DNA from: a virus
Direction: 5' to 3' (one strand)
IMG/VR virus record: IMGVR_UViG_3300042907_001080
Location: 217,659-281,658 of that record
DNA: 64,000 nucleotides
The position numbers and the translations under genes were made by a program. The notes beneath the pieces are model-generated. The model ran no database searches. It was not told the DNA's origin and saw only the letters and a program-made list of their open reading frames with translations. Shown in pieces: positions 32,914 to 42,602 of the stretch (positions are counted from its first letter, which is position 1; each line of letters begins with the position of its first letter).

Positions 32914-34136
32914 ACCCAGTCTAAGTTATAATGCCAGGACGGTTTCTTTAAAGTTCCTATATCAGTAATTTCAAAATCTTTACTAATGCCTGATGTTTTT
33001 AAATTTTCTATAAATCCACCTGCGGCTCTAATATTAAAATTAATTGTACATTCTGGAACTTTTTCTTTTAGCGCATTAATGATTTCATTTTCCTTGTATA
33101 CTCTGTAATACAGCGGCGACAAACATGCGGTGCCTTCATAGCAAAAAATATTCGATAAATTGATTAATGTAGTTGAATTATGTTCTACATCAATATAGTT
33201 TATAAGATTATTTTCTAAAAGTAAATCAGCTTTTACAAATTCATAAGTAATATTACTTTTACGTTGAATATTATTTTTCCAATAATTTAAAGCATTATCA
33301 TTATAATCATAAATGATAATTCTGCCTTCGTCGATTAAGTCAGTATAGAGTGATCCACTAGCAGGAATAATTAATTGTGTAAATTTTTTATCAATATTAC
33401 TGTTGTTAGCTTCAGTATTTTCTTTGTGAATAAATTCGGCGGATGCATACTTTTCACGAAAATAAATCCAATTAAGATTTTGTAAAAAGTCTTTTTTAGA
33501 TTCTGGATAAAGATGTTTTTTATTATACCTAATATTGTTATCAAATACTTTAACAGGCAAATTATGATAGAATGCCAAACTTAATATATTCCATCCGTGG
33601 CATTTATGATCATATACTTTGACTTGATGACCAGATCTAACCCAAGTGGGAGTATAGTTATCGTGTATATTATTTAAACTTCTTACTGGAATTGTCTGTG
33701 CATGTGAAGCACCTAATTCCATCTGACCTATTAATGGGCAGTTTAATTTACGATACATTTCTAAATTTATTAGATAACACTGATGATGAAGTTCGTAATA
33801 CGCGGTGCCTCTATCTAAAACGTGTCCGTAGATAAAAAAATCGTCTTTAACTAAGTTTTCTAAAGAGTTAAAAAATTCACGCCCATTAATAAATTCTGAT
33901 CCTGTGCTAAAAACAAGGGCATGCGTATAATCTAAATTTGCAACATGTTGTAATACAATATCTTCGTTCAGCGATTGATATACATCATATTTTTTTGTTA
34001 GCACATTTGATAATGTATAGTCAGACTGATTTTTTATAATTTCTTTGCAAAAATTATCTTGTATACAATTAGTATTATCAATAAAACAAAATGCGATTTT
34101 ATTGGAAAGATTATAGTTATATTCAACTACATTCAT
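32910..34136 (-). CDS. Two-part phage protein: glycosyltransferase-like N-half, methyltransferase-like C-half
   Basis: 408 residues. The N-half (YTHALVFSTGSEFINGREFF, DDFFIYGHVLDRGTAYY, HHQCYLINLEMYRKL) has a pattern recalling sugar transferases. The C-half has TQLIIPASGSLYTDLIDEG, IIIYDYNDNALNYWKNN and FVKADLLLENN, an order like motifs I-III of Rossmann methyltransferases, with degenerate glycines. Both assignments are inferences. Coupled by 4-bp overlap with the radical SAM gene upstream, whose product may share its substrate. Confidence 0.45.
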   Translation of the reverse strand: MNVVEYNYNLSNKIAFCFIDNTNCIQDNFCKEIIKNQSDYTLSNVLTKKYDVYQSLNEDIVLQHVANLDYTHALVFSTGSEFINGREFFNSLENLVKDDFFIYGHVLDRGTAYYELHHQCYLINLEMYRKLNCPLIGQMELGASHAQTIPVRSLNNIHDNYTPTWVRSGHQVKVYDHKCHGWNILSLAFYHNLPVKVFDNNIRYNKKHLYPESKKDFLQNLNWIYFREKYASAEFIHKENTEANNSNIDKKFTQLIIPASGSLYTDLIDEGRIIIYDYNDNALNYWKNNIQRKSNITYEFVKADLLLENNLINYIDVEHNSTTLINLSNIFCYEGTACLSPLYYRVYKENEIINALKEKVPECTINFNIRAAGGFIENLKTSGISKDFEITDIGTLKKPSWHYNLDWV

Positions 34137-35143
34137 TTTTTATAAATTTTTATAGGTAAAACAGTTTCTTCTTTTAAAAAAATCTCATTTGAATTCGACG
34201 GACACATAGAACATTCAGTAATTGGTTTATATTTAGACACAGAAAAATTTTCTATATCTTCATCTGTGCATTTTGTTAAATCTAAATTTTTATAAGATAA
34301 AAATTTGGCCCAGTCCGGATCATCTAGAGATTGATGTTTGTTGAGAAACTGGGTCAATGTTCCTAGAGCTGCGCATTTATAAAGTTTTTTATCTAACATA
34401 AAGGTGCAATAACAACTTGGACAATTTCCGAAATATGACTTATTGATATCTACAGAATTGAATGGTTTGGGTTTAGTTTCTCTGTAGTAATAATGTTGCA
34501 AATGAGAAGTCTGATCATGTAAAAAAATTCCGTATTTCTCATTCCACCACAGAGTATTATCTGTCGAAGACAATACTTTATTGTCTTTAGCAGAGTAATT
34601 TACATCTTTGTAATTTTTAACTTCTTCCCAGTAATTTTTCCAGCCATCGTCGTTGGGTCGTTGATGCATAATTTCTGTCCAAAACACGTTGTTATCTATG
34701 ATGTTTAAGTTAACATTTTGAGCCAGTATATTAATTGACTTTTTTATTTCTAAGGATCTTTTTTGGTTTTCGAATAATTTAAAATGATCGCTTACCATCA
34801 ATAATATTTTGTAGTTGGACAGGATTTCGGATAAAAAGTCTATATTTTTTCCAATTAGTTCACCGTTGGTTGGCAAGAATATTAAAGTTTCTTTATCTAT
34901 ACTTCTTATAAATTCTAAGATATCTTTAATTTTGTCTTTATAAAGAAGTGGTTCTCCTCCTAGCAAACTAAAAATTTCTATGTCAAAATTATTTTTTGCT
35001 AATAGTATACCTTCTTTGATCGATTCAACAGTGGGATCAAATTCACCTTTTCTTATAGTATCACTTCTTGTATCGCACTGAGCACACGCCAATTGACATC
35101 GGCCGCCGTAAAAGATATCAAGAATTTTTATTTTGGGTTTCAT
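34133..35143 (-). CDS. Radical SAM protein 10
   Basis: 336 residues from MKPKIKILDIFYGGRCQLAC. Core motif CQLACAQC at the N-terminus (residues about 16-23), FSLLGGEPLLYKD, IFLPTNGELI, and a C-terminal FGNCPSCYCTFMLDKKLYKC with CTDEDIENF and TECSMCPSN. This resembles the layout of the protein at 35916 (shared GGEPLL, C-terminal ...YKCSPLAY..., CGMCPS), so the two divergent genes encode paralogues. The ATG is inside the upstream gene's end; no ribosome-binding site is evident. Confidence 0.84.
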   Translation of the reverse strand: MKPKIKILDIFYGGRCQLACAQCDTRSDTIRKGEFDPTVESIKEGILLAKNNFDIEIFSLLGGEPLLYKDKIKDILEFIRSIDKETLIFLPTNGELIGKNIDFLSEILSNYKILLMVSDHFKLFENQKRSLEIKKSINILAQNVNLNIIDNNVFWTEIMHQRPNDDGWKNYWEEVKNYKDVNYSAKDNKVLSSTDNTLWWNEKYGIFLHDQTSHLQHYYYRETKPKPFNSVDINKSYFGNCPSCYCTFMLDKKLYKCAALGTLTQFLNKHQSLDDPDWAKFLSYKNLDLTKCTDEDIENFSVSKYKPITECSMCPSNSNEIFLKEETVLPIKIYKK

Positions 35144-35876
35144 AAGATTTTTTATAACTCTTTGCAATTAATTTAACAAAATCATTTATCCGGGTCCCGG
35201 GTATTCCGTGAGCTATTAAATGTATTCTTGAAATGTTGTTAAAATTTATAACACTGTGATAATTTCTAATATTAATGATAAAAACTTTACCTTCTTCCCA
35301 TGGAATACACCCGTATTCTTTAAGAGTCATATGACAATCGAGAGGATGTAATATAGCAACATTGATAGGGACTCCGAACTCTAATGCATCGAAATTTTCT
35401 TCGCCCGGGAGTTTTCCGGGCATATCACTATGCGGTGTAATAGCACTATTTGACTCTAATTCCATAAAACGAATTCGTCTATATGATTCATACGGAAAAT
35501 TTTCCCAAAAAGATTTTATTGTTGGTGTATCCTGCGATAGTGTGGTCCAATGATATGGAACGTCGATTTCTTTTGTATATCCGTATTTTGTCCAAGCACC
35601 AGTTTTTTCAATATCAATCCCGTGTATGCAACAGCTATTCCAACCTGTGTTATTTTCTTCTCTGTGTGGAACTAGATATTTTAAAGATTGAGAAGCTTCT
35701 CGTTTCCATGAATCTAGATTTATCTCAATATCCAATTCTAACCAACCGAAGTCACTTTCGTTTAATAACCAATTTGAAATTTCAAAATCAGTTACAACGT
35801 TATCAGGCAGACTGGGCAAAACGCTGGTATAGTTTTTATTTTCATTATAGAAATTGAGAGAATCAGAGTTTATCAT
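35118..35876 (-). CDS. 2-oxoglutarate/Fe(II) oxygenase, aspartyl hydroxylase-like
   Basis: 252 residues from MINSDSLNFYN. The end half has RRIRFMELESNSAITPHSD (HxD), ILHPLDCHMTLKEYG, GKVFIINIRNYHSVINF (distal His) and SRIHLIAHG (Arg for 2-oxoglutarate), which is the Asp/Asn hydroxylase cupin. The N-half is specific. An in-frame ATG five codons upstream exists; GATAATTA followed by TTAAT and the internal ATG fits a degenerate leaderless motif. Confidence 0.68.
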   Translation of the reverse strand: MINSDSLNFYNENKNYTSVLPSLPDNVVTDFEISNWLLNESDFGWLELDIEINLDSWKREASQSLKYLVPHREENNTGWNSCCIHGIDIEKTGAWTKYGYTKEIDVPYHWTTLSQDTPTIKSFWENFPYESYRRIRFMELESNSAITPHSDMPGKLPGEENFDALEFGVPINVAILHPLDCHMTLKEYGCIPWEEGKVFIINIRNYHSVINFNNISRIHLIAHGIPGTRINDFVKLIAKSYKKSYETQNKNS

Positions 35877-35904
35877 ATTAATAATTATCATAAAAAAATT
35901 CAGT

Positions 35905-35910
35905 TAAATA
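35905..35910 (+). promoter_or_regulatory. Late-type promoter motif TTAAATA, leaderless configuration
   Basis: TTAAATA, CAGAT, ATG (35916): exact five-base gap. Heads the long plus-strand run 35916-44886. Confidence 0.55.
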
Positions 35911-35915
35911 CAGAT

Positions 35916-36737
35916 ATGGCAAAATTAGCAATACCTCACATCGAATGGCACATTTCTCACTCTTGTAATTTTACCTGCGAATCCTGTGCCCATTTTTCTA
36001 ATCATGGGCATTCTGGAGTGGTATCTAAAAATACCTTAGTTGAATGGTATTCAAATTGGAATCAACGGTTACTTCCAAGAGAAATAGATCTATTAGGAGG
36101 AGAACCGTTACTTAATAAAGAAATACTAGACATTGTCTTAACAACTAGACAGATGTGGCCAGACAGTCAAATACGGTTAGTAACCAATGGTGTATTATTA
36201 TCAAAGTTCCCAAATCTTCCAAAAGTATTAAAAGAAACAAACACAGCACTAGTAATATCAATGCACAGTGACCAAGAAGATTATTTAAGTAAAATGTCTA
36301 AAGTTTTTGATCTTGTCGATGATTGGAAGAGAGAATTTAATATAGATGTAAAGACTGTTGATTCTTACACCAACTGGTCAAAATTATACAAAGGATACGG
36401 AAATAATATCGAACCTTATACTGACAACGATCCCAATCAGAGTTGGAACAATTGTATAACAGGGCAGGATTGTTTTCAATTATATCAAGGCAACATTTAT
36501 AAATGCTCACCGTTGGCATATTTAAAACTACAAAAACAAAAATACAAATTATCTAATAAATGGGATCCATATTTAAATTACGAACCGTTGCGACCCACAG
36601 CTTCTAACGAAGAAGTAGAAGAATTTTTCAACAGAAAATCTGAACAATATTGCGGAATGTGTCCCAGTCGTCCCGTAAGTTTTTTAAAAAATAATCCTCT
36701 GCTGCCTAGGAAATTTTACAGGATAACACCACAATGA
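35916..36737 (+). CDS. Radical SAM protein 11
   Basis: 273 residues. Core motif CNFTCESC near residue 17 (HISHSCNFTCESCAHF), EIDLLGGEPLLNKE, RLVTNGVLL, LVISMHSDQEDY, and C-terminal CFQLYQGNIYKCSPL plus CGMCPSRPV. Shorter than average for the family. The C-terminal CGMCPS resembles 34133, whose gene is divergent. First gene of the coupled run; the next gene starts inside its stop (ATGA). Confidence 0.85.
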   Translation: MAKLAIPHIEWHISHSCNFTCESCAHFSNHGHSGVVSKNTLVEWYSNWNQRLLPREIDLLGGEPLLNKEILDIVLTTRQMWPDSQIRLVTNGVLLSKFPNLPKVLKETNTALVISMHSDQEDYLSKMSKVFDLVDDWKREFNIDVKTVDSYTNWSKLYKGYGNNIEPYTDNDPNQSWNNCITGQDCFQLYQGNIYKCSPLAYLKLQKQKYKLSNKWDPYLNYEPLRPTASNEEVEEFFNRKSEQYCGMCPSRPVSFLKNNPLLPRKFYRITPQ

Positions 36738-37594
36738 TCGATCTACCTTATAAAAACGCAGGACCTATTAATGATCCTGAAGTGATTGATTTTCTAAAAA
36801 AATGTCTGACAGACGGAGTTTCTTCTTTATATGATGATCAGGTACATAATAATTTTTTATCTAATTATGTGAATTGGATTAAATCGACAAAAAATAATCA
36901 AATCACAGGTATCGATTCTTTCACTAAATTTTGTTTTTCCAATGGAACATCGGAATCTTTTGACAAGTTTTATATGAGAAATAAAAATAAAAGATTTAGA
37001 TGTTTCAAAGCAGAATATATCTATCATAGATTGGCCTGGAGAAATAGTTGGCCTGACTGGCAATACATCGAAGATTCACCGTTATCAGAAAACGATGCTG
37101 TGATAATAAGCCTGCCTTTTTCAGATACCGGTGACGAACATTATGGTATGAAAAATATTTTGAATCAATGTGATAAACTAGGAATTCCTGTCCTAATTGA
37201 TTGTGCATATTTTGGTGTCTGTAACAATATAATATTTGATTTCAATCACGACTGTATCACTGATGTGGTTTTCAGCCTATCAAAAACTTTTCCTGTTGCT
37301 CATCTTAGAATAGGGATGAGACTAACAAGAACAGATGACGACGATACTTTATTTGTACATAACAAGATAGGATATGTTTCAAGATTATCGTCTTTTATAG
37401 GTAATCAATTAGTTACAAAATTTACTCCTGATCATATCTATAACAAATATCAAAACAAACAGTTTGATCTTTGTAATGATCTTGCTATAACACCTAGCAA
37501 GTGTGTATTGTTTGGCATTGGGGACGATTCTTGGAATCAATATAATAGAGGCGGCCCAACAAATAGAGTGTGTCTAAATTCACACCTTACTTAA
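36734..37594 (+). CDS. PLP-dependent aminotransferase-like protein (fold type I)
   Basis: 286 residues. FSNGTSESFDKFYMR resembles the phosphate-binding loop, VLIDCAYFGVC has the cofactor-binding Asp, and VVFSLSKTFPVAHLRIGMRL has the Schiff-base lysine (SLSKTF) and a following Arg/Gly as in aminotransferases. At 286 residues the protein is shorter than typical (about 370-400), so a domain may be reduced. Possible role: amination of a keto sugar or of a radical-SAM product. Confidence is moderate because the C-terminal domain is not well defined. Confidence 0.6.
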   Translation: MIDLPYKNAGPINDPEVIDFLKKCLTDGVSSLYDDQVHNNFLSNYVNWIKSTKNNQITGIDSFTKFCFSNGTSESFDKFYMRNKNKRFRCFKAEYIYHRLAWRNSWPDWQYIEDSPLSENDAVIISLPFSDTGDEHYGMKNILNQCDKLGIPVLIDCAYFGVCNNIIFDFNHDCITDVVFSLSKTFPVAHLRIGMRLTRTDDDDTLFVHNKIGYVSRLSSFIGNQLVTKFTPDHIYNKYQNKQFDLCNDLAITPSKCVLFGIGDDSWNQYNRGGPTNRVCLNSHLT

Positions 37595-37606
37595 GATACG
37601 TATATT

Positions 37607-38773
37607 ATGAAAAAAGGCAAGATTATAAATTTTGAGTTGTTATGGGATATACAAGATGATCCCTGGCCGATCAAACTAAAAATAATATCTAAAGAAATGG
37701 AGGAAGCCGCCAGTAGAGGTTTTAATTTAATTATTGGAATAATGTTAGTGGAAGGCATAAGACCAATAGATACCCCAGAATTTCTTTCGTTTATGCATTC
37801 TCTCGAATCTCGAAGAAAAGAAATAGGCATCGATGAAATTATACTAGTAACCGGTTCTTCGGAAAATTTTAAAAATATTACTGTGCCCTACAAATTATAT
37901 CACTGCAATGTAAACTCTATCATTGCATATAATAGTTACAAAAATCTTTTAACACATCTTCCCACTTACCAACAACACAATAAAAAATTCTTATTTCTAA
38001 CTGGAATAGCAACCCGACCAAATAGAATAGGTCTATTGAGTAAATTTTATGATAACAAATTATTAGATAATGCTGTTTGGTCATTTTTTTACCCAGCCAC
38101 ACCGGGTGATAGACAATGGTGTCGAGATTATCTCGATCACTATGATGATTCGGAATTTGAAAAATTTATTACCGATTGCCAGCGATCAGTTGACAATAGA
38201 TATACTGAATACAACAAATTTCAAAGAGATGATTTCCAAAATCAAACAGACATAAATTGGCTAGACATAAGACACACAGAATTTTGTAAAAATGAAACCT
38301 TTATGGATTCTAAAATATTTCAAGACACAGCTTTTAGTATAATAAGTGAAAGCACAAACTATTGGGATAGAAATTTTGATTTTGTTACAGAAAAAACCTG
38401 GAGAACAGTCTTACATAGCCATCCTTTTATATTTGCAGGTGACCCAGATCAATTTGTATATTTGAAAAACTTAGGACTTAGAACTTTTGAAAATTATATG
38501 AAAATTAAAAATTATGCATATATCGAAGATGAAAATCTAAGATTAGATGCCATAGTAGAAAATACTAAAGATTTTTTAATTAACCATTCGAAATATTCTG
38601 AAAATATACAAAAAGACGTTCAGTATAATTTTTCCTTATTTTTAAATACAGTCGATGACGAATTAAAAAAACTTAAAAATTTAATGGCAGCGTATGGCGT
38701 TGATACGCTGGATGTCGATTATTACTTTGACCGTACAGGATTTGATCATTTGATAAGGATTCCAAATGGATAA
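37607..38773 (+). CDS. Glycosyltransferase-like protein, fucosyltransferase-type C-domain, paralogue 1
   Basis: 388 residues. The C-half FDFVTEKTWRTVLHSHPFIF followed by GDPDQFVYLKNLGLRTFENY matches the FVTEKTW-R..-PFI...LGF-TF motif of GT10-like and related transferases. N-half is a Rossmann-like region (FNLIIGIMLVEGI, IILVTGSSENF). FLTGIATRPNRIGLLSKF is shared almost verbatim in form with the adjacent paralogue (LLLGGNSARPNRIGLFSKF). The pair may fucosylate or otherwise glycosylate a phage or host surface target. Confidence 0.6.
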   Translation: MKKGKIINFELLWDIQDDPWPIKLKIISKEMEEAASRGFNLIIGIMLVEGIRPIDTPEFLSFMHSLESRRKEIGIDEIILVTGSSENFKNITVPYKLYHCNVNSIIAYNSYKNLLTHLPTYQQHNKKFLFLTGIATRPNRIGLLSKFYDNKLLDNAVWSFFYPATPGDRQWCRDYLDHYDDSEFEKFITDCQRSVDNRYTEYNKFQRDDFQNQTDINWLDIRHTEFCKNETFMDSKIFQDTAFSIISESTNYWDRNFDFVTEKTWRTVLHSHPFIFAGDPDQFVYLKNLGLRTFENYMKIKNYAYIEDENLRLDAIVENTKDFLINHSKYSENIQKDVQYNFSLFLNTVDDELKKLKNLMAAYGVDTLDVDYYFDRTGFDHLIRIPNG

Positions 38774-39947
38774 AGGTGCAATAATCAATTTTGAATGGTT
38801 GCGAGACTGCAATTACTATGCGGAAGATGAATTCAAAAATCTAAAATTACAACTGATAGAAAAAGAAATTCAAAAAGCAAGTAAAGATGGATGCAATGTA
38901 ATTGTCGGAATTTATCTCATGGATGGGTTCTTGCCCTATAGTAAAGAACAATTTTCATTGGAAATGAGAGAAATACAAGATATTTTAGAAAAATATAATA
39001 TTAAAAAGATATTAATTATATCCGGGCACGGTGAAACAATAGGGGATATAGGATTGCCTTATTGTTATTTTGATTACACTTTAAGAATGACTTATAACGG
39101 ATATAGAGACATTTTTTCCGAGATACCGAAATATGAAAGTAAAAAAAATAAAAATTTTTTATTGTTAGGAGGAAATTCTGCCAGACCTAACCGAATTGGT
39201 TTATTCAGTAAATTTTACGAAGAAAAAATGTTTAACAGAGGTGTATGGACTTTTTTCCCTCCAGATACAGAGAGTGACAAAAAATATTGTAGAAATTATC
39301 TTTCTCATTGGAGTGATAATCAATATCAAGAATTTTTAGATTTCTGTCACCGATCTCTAGATGACAAATATTCAAATGCATCGTGTTATTTGGGAGATCA
39401 AAATAATCAAAAAGAAGATAAAATTTTTTACGATTTAGTCAATGAGGAATGGACTAAAAATATGGTTTATTTAGATCCGTTGATTTTTTCTGAAACAAGT
39501 TTTAGTGTGATTACAGAAGGTCCAAATCATTGGAGAGATAACCATTATTTTGTTACAGAAAAAACCTGGAGAACGATTCTTCATCAACATCCTTTTATCT
39601 TGGTAGGACACTCGGAACAACTTTTATATTTAGAAAAATTGGGATTTAAAACTTTTTTAAATTACATGAAAGTACCCGACTACGCCTGGATACAATCAGA
39701 CGAGGAAAAATTTCAAGCGGTTGTAGAAAATACCAAACATTTTTTAGACATTCAAGATGAATTTAATGATCAAATAAAGAGGGACGTCATACATAATTAT
39801 AATCTCCTTTTAGAAAAAATCAAAGATCAAGAAATATTTTTTAATTTTTTAAAAACTGAATATTATGTTTCGACAGAAGATATAGAGTATTATCTTGATC
39901 GAAAAGGTTATGATCAACTTATAAGGAATCCTGCCAATGGAATCTAA
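38766..39947 (+). CDS. Glycosyltransferase-like protein, fucosyltransferase-type C-domain, paralogue 2
   Basis: 393 residues. Tandem paralogue of the preceding gene: MDKGAIINFEWLRD versus MKKGKIINFELLWD at the start, SARPNRIGLFSKFYEEKMF, FVTEKTWRTILHQHPFIL and LGFKTFLNYMKVPDYAW. Overlap with the upstream gene by 8 bp. Recent duplication is likely since the layouts are co-linear; divergence suggests different acceptors. Confidence 0.6.
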   Translation: MDKGAIINFEWLRDCNYYAEDEFKNLKLQLIEKEIQKASKDGCNVIVGIYLMDGFLPYSKEQFSLEMREIQDILEKYNIKKILIISGHGETIGDIGLPYCYFDYTLRMTYNGYRDIFSEIPKYESKKNKNFLLLGGNSARPNRIGLFSKFYEEKMFNRGVWTFFPPDTESDKKYCRNYLSHWSDNQYQEFLDFCHRSLDDKYSNASCYLGDQNNQKEDKIFYDLVNEEWTKNMVYLDPLIFSETSFSVITEGPNHWRDNHYFVTEKTWRTILHQHPFILVGHSEQLLYLEKLGFKTFLNYMKVPDYAWIQSDEEKFQAVVENTKHFLDIQDEFNDQIKRDVIHNYNLLLEKIKDQEIFFNFLKTEYYVSTEDIEYYLDRKGYDQLIRNPANGI

Positions 39948-40863
39948 ATGTGCAGCTTTCTGGCACCATACCAATATTCGCAGCGATGACAGGATTTTTC
40001 CTTGTTGTAGATTTAAAAATCCTATTGCTAAATTTGATGGGAATATTTCACAGGTATTATTTTTAAAAGAATATGATGAACTAAGAAAACAAAGTATTGA
40101 TAACATACCCATCAAAGGTTGTGAAAAATGTTATCACGAAGAGAAGATAGGAAAAAAAAGCCTTAGACAAGAGTTCAATGAGATTTACGATTTTGAAACA
40201 ATTTCTATGGAATATTTAGAAATAGGCTTCGACAATATCTGTAATTTAACCTGTGATGGGTGTTATGAAGAATTCAGCTCTGCTTGGGGTAAATTAAAAT
40301 ATCCCAGAGCGGAAAAAACGATACACATTAAATCTACTCAAGAAATCATCGAACTTCCCAATTCGTTAAAGAAAGTTTTGTTTTTGGGAGGTGAACCATT
40401 GATGACTAATCGACATCAAAAATTTCTAAATATTGTAAAAGATAAATCTAACGTAGAAATTGTATATAACACTAATGGTACTTTTTTACTAGATAAAAAT
40501 ACAATAGATCTTCTCGAACAATTTAAAACAGTTTTGTTTATTGTCAGTATAGATGGTTTTAAAGATTTAAATGAACAGGTTCGAGGCGGAAGTAAATGGG
40601 GACAAATTGTTGAATTTATTCGGCAGATTAAAACAACAAAATTTAATCTTTCCGTAAATACAGTTGTACATACTAATAATTGGTTTGGATTGAAAGAATT
40701 AGAACAATACATAGAAGAAATAAATGTGCCTTGGACAATAAATTTTGTAACATATCCTACGCATTTAGACCTTATCAATGTTAAAGAAAAACACGATCTT
40801 ATTAACTTATTGAAATCAATAAAGACTGTAAATCTTGAATATATTATAAATCATGTTAATTGA
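39937..40863 (+). CDS. Twitch-domain radical SAM protein 12 (short)
   Basis: 308 residues. N-terminal CAAFWHHTNIRSDDRIFPCC and KGCEKCYHEE are twitch-like. Core motif CNLTCDGCYEE near residue 103, VLFLGGEPLMTNRH, IVYNTNGTFLL, FIVSIDGFKDLNEQVRGG. Related to 30130 and 31759 (IGFDNICN). About 75 residues shorter than those, missing their helical C-terminal extension; the tiny open frame that overlaps its stop (40853-40951) may be a remnant. Confidence 0.84.
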   Translation: MESKCAAFWHHTNIRSDDRIFPCCRFKNPIAKFDGNISQVLFLKEYDELRKQSIDNIPIKGCEKCYHEEKIGKKSLRQEFNEIYDFETISMEYLEIGFDNICNLTCDGCYEEFSSAWGKLKYPRAEKTIHIKSTQEIIELPNSLKKVLFLGGEPLMTNRHQKFLNIVKDKSNVEIVYNTNGTFLLDKNTIDLLEQFKTVLFIVSIDGFKDLNEQVRGGSKWGQIVEFIRQIKTTKFNLSVNTVVHTNNWFGLKELEQYIEEINVPWTINFVTYPTHLDLINVKEKHDLINLLKSIKTVNLEYIINHVN

Positions 40864-40951
40864 AATAGAACGATACACCGATTTTAGAAATCTTGAAGAT
40901 TTGCACAAAACTGCACAAACCCTTATATCTAATACCAATTATGAGAATTGA
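40853..40951 (+). CDS. Very short reading frame after radical SAM 12, possible remnant
   Basis: 32 codons (MLIEIERYTDFRNLEDLHKT...), starting inside the previous stop (ATG TTA ATT GA) in a translational-coupling arrangement. Helical, charged. It could be the start of a decayed gene, a short peptide substrate for the neighbouring enzymes, or a chance frame. The next gene has its own ribosome-binding site (AAGGATT). Confidence 0.3.
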   Translation: MLIEIERYTDFRNLEDLHKTAQTLISNTNYEN

Positions 40952-40966
40952 TAAGGATTTTATTAA

Positions 40967-41560
40967 ATGAAAAAAGCAATATCGCAAGATTGTTATACTG
41001 CACCACAGATGATTACGGAATGCGTAAAAATTTTTAAGGATGAGATGAAAAATTTTCAGAACATCAGTGAGCATTTAATAAATGTTTTAGATTTTGATGA
41101 TTCTCCCGACCTTACTGAAATCCTACCAAGAGATAGAACTAATATCTCAATATATGTTATTTTTTTATACGATCACTCACATATTACTACAGATGAAATA
41201 CAAAGAAAATTTCCCAAAACTAGAGAATATGTTCAAACCATGCCCGGAGTTAGTACGTTAAAATGTATAGCTATAGGCCCGAATTCTATAGTTCCGTTGC
41301 ATCTAGATGATATGAGTCGAGCACCTTACGATTTAAACAACTGGTATAGTGTATTCACCGGAGTAACTGTTCCTAGTGAGAGTGCAGATTTAATTGGTGT
41401 CAAGGTAGATAATGATATATACAATCATGCCGAAGCGGAATCTATTGTTTTTGATACACAGATTCCACACTGCGCCTGGAATAACACTGATCAATGGTGG
41501 ATCAGTTTAAGATTTAGCACAAATAAAGAAAATTTTCAAAATGTTAATATCGTCAAATAA
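40967..41560 (+). CDS. 2-oxoglutarate/Fe(II) oxygenase-like protein (AspH-like)
   Basis: 197 residues. Ligands H112-L-D114 (VPLHLDDMSRAP) and H168 (QIPHCAWNNTD), and LRFST as the arginine strand. The start is supported by AAGGATT about 8 bases upstream. The gene overlaps the amidinotransferase by 20 bp, so the oxygenase and amidinotransferase are probably made together. Substrate unknown. Confidence 0.68.
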   Translation: MKKAISQDCYTAPQMITECVKIFKDEMKNFQNISEHLINVLDFDDSPDLTEILPRDRTNISIYVIFLYDHSHITTDEIQRKFPKTREYVQTMPGVSTLKCIAIGPNSIVPLHLDDMSRAPYDLNNWYSVFTGVTVPSESADLIGVKVDNDIYNHAEAESIVFDTQIPHCAWNNTDQWWISLRFSTNKENFQNVNIVK

Positions 41561-42602
41561 TCATTGGGACCAATTAGAAGAAATAGTTGTTGGGATAGCA
41601 ACCAACGCTAGAGTTCCGACTGTAGATGTAAGTACCATGAATATGTGTTATAGTAATTATTCTGTGGATCAAATAAAAAATCTAGAGGGACAATATCCTC
41701 AATGGTTAATAGATGAAGCCAATGAAGATATGCAAGTATTATCGGATACACTTTCTTCTCTTGGAATCAAAGTTCATCGGCCAAAAATAATTGATCATAG
41801 TAAAAAATTCAGCACTCCGGAATGGCAAACCACAGGATGGTATACTTGGTGTCCAAGAGACTTGTTGTTACCTCTCAATAATTTAATGATAGAAACCCCA
41901 AGTCCTTGTAGGGCCAGATATTTTGAAACTCGTGCGTATCACGATATCATGATAGAAGCAGTAAATGATGGAGTCGAATGGATCGCTGCTCCAAAGCCTA
42001 TATTGTCAGATGACAGCTATCAGTTTATAGATATAAAAGAAAAACCAAGTCTTCTTAATTTAGAACCAGTTTTTGATGCTCCTAATTGTATACGATTAGG
42101 CAAAGACATTCTTTTTCAAATTAGCAATACTGGAAATCATCTAGGAATGAAATGGTTAAAAAATGTATTAGAAAGAAGAGGATACAGAGTTCACGCAGCG
42201 GAGCATATATACAGCTTCGCTCACATGGACAGCACCATAATTCCGTTAAGACCTGGATTGGTTTTATTGAATAGCACTAGAGTTACTCCAGAAAACTGTC
42301 CTAAATTATTCGATAAGTGGGATAAAATTTATTTCCAAGATGTAGCCCAGACCGCTGTCCCAACGAGCGGCCCTGGCTCAGTGAGTCCCTGCAGCCCTTA
42401 TATAGGAATGAACATATTAAGTGTAAATCCCAATACTGTGATAGTAGGAAAAGACCAAATATCTCTAATAAAAGTTTTAGAATCAAAAGGGTTTACTGTA
42501 ATTCCAATGCCTATGAGACACGCTCGAACACTCAGTGGAGGATTTCATTGTGCCACATTAGACCTTAGAAGAAAAGGTTCCTTAGAGGATTACTTTCAAT
42601 GA
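41541..42602 (+). CDS. Amidinotransferase (glycine/inosamine-phosphate type)
   Basis: 353 residues. The family transfers an amidino group from arginine to an amine via a cysteine intermediate. Seen: WDQLEEIVVGIATNA, DEANEDMQVLSDTLSSLGI, WCPRDLLL, HMDSTIIPLRPGLVLLN (catalytic His/Asp region) and LSGGFHCATLDLRR with the nucleophile C337. Relatives make guanidinoacetate, streptomycin intermediates and cyanobacterial toxin precursors. Finding it in a phage next to two AspH-like oxygenases and a B12-type radical SAM protein suggests a guanidino-modified product. It is coupled to the next gene by ATGA overlap. Confidence 0.85.
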   Translation: MLISSNNHWDQLEEIVVGIATNARVPTVDVSTMNMCYSNYSVDQIKNLEGQYPQWLIDEANEDMQVLSDTLSSLGIKVHRPKIIDHSKKFSTPEWQTTGWYTWCPRDLLLPLNNLMIETPSPCRARYFETRAYHDIMIEAVNDGVEWIAAPKPILSDDSYQFIDIKEKPSLLNLEPVFDAPNCIRLGKDILFQISNTGNHLGMKWLKNVLERRGYRVHAAEHIYSFAHMDSTIIPLRPGLVLLNSTRVTPENCPKLFDKWDKIYFQDVAQTAVPTSGPGSVSPCSPYIGMNILSVNPNTVIVGKDQISLIKVLESKGFTVIPMPMRHARTLSGGFHCATLDLRRKGSLEDYFQ

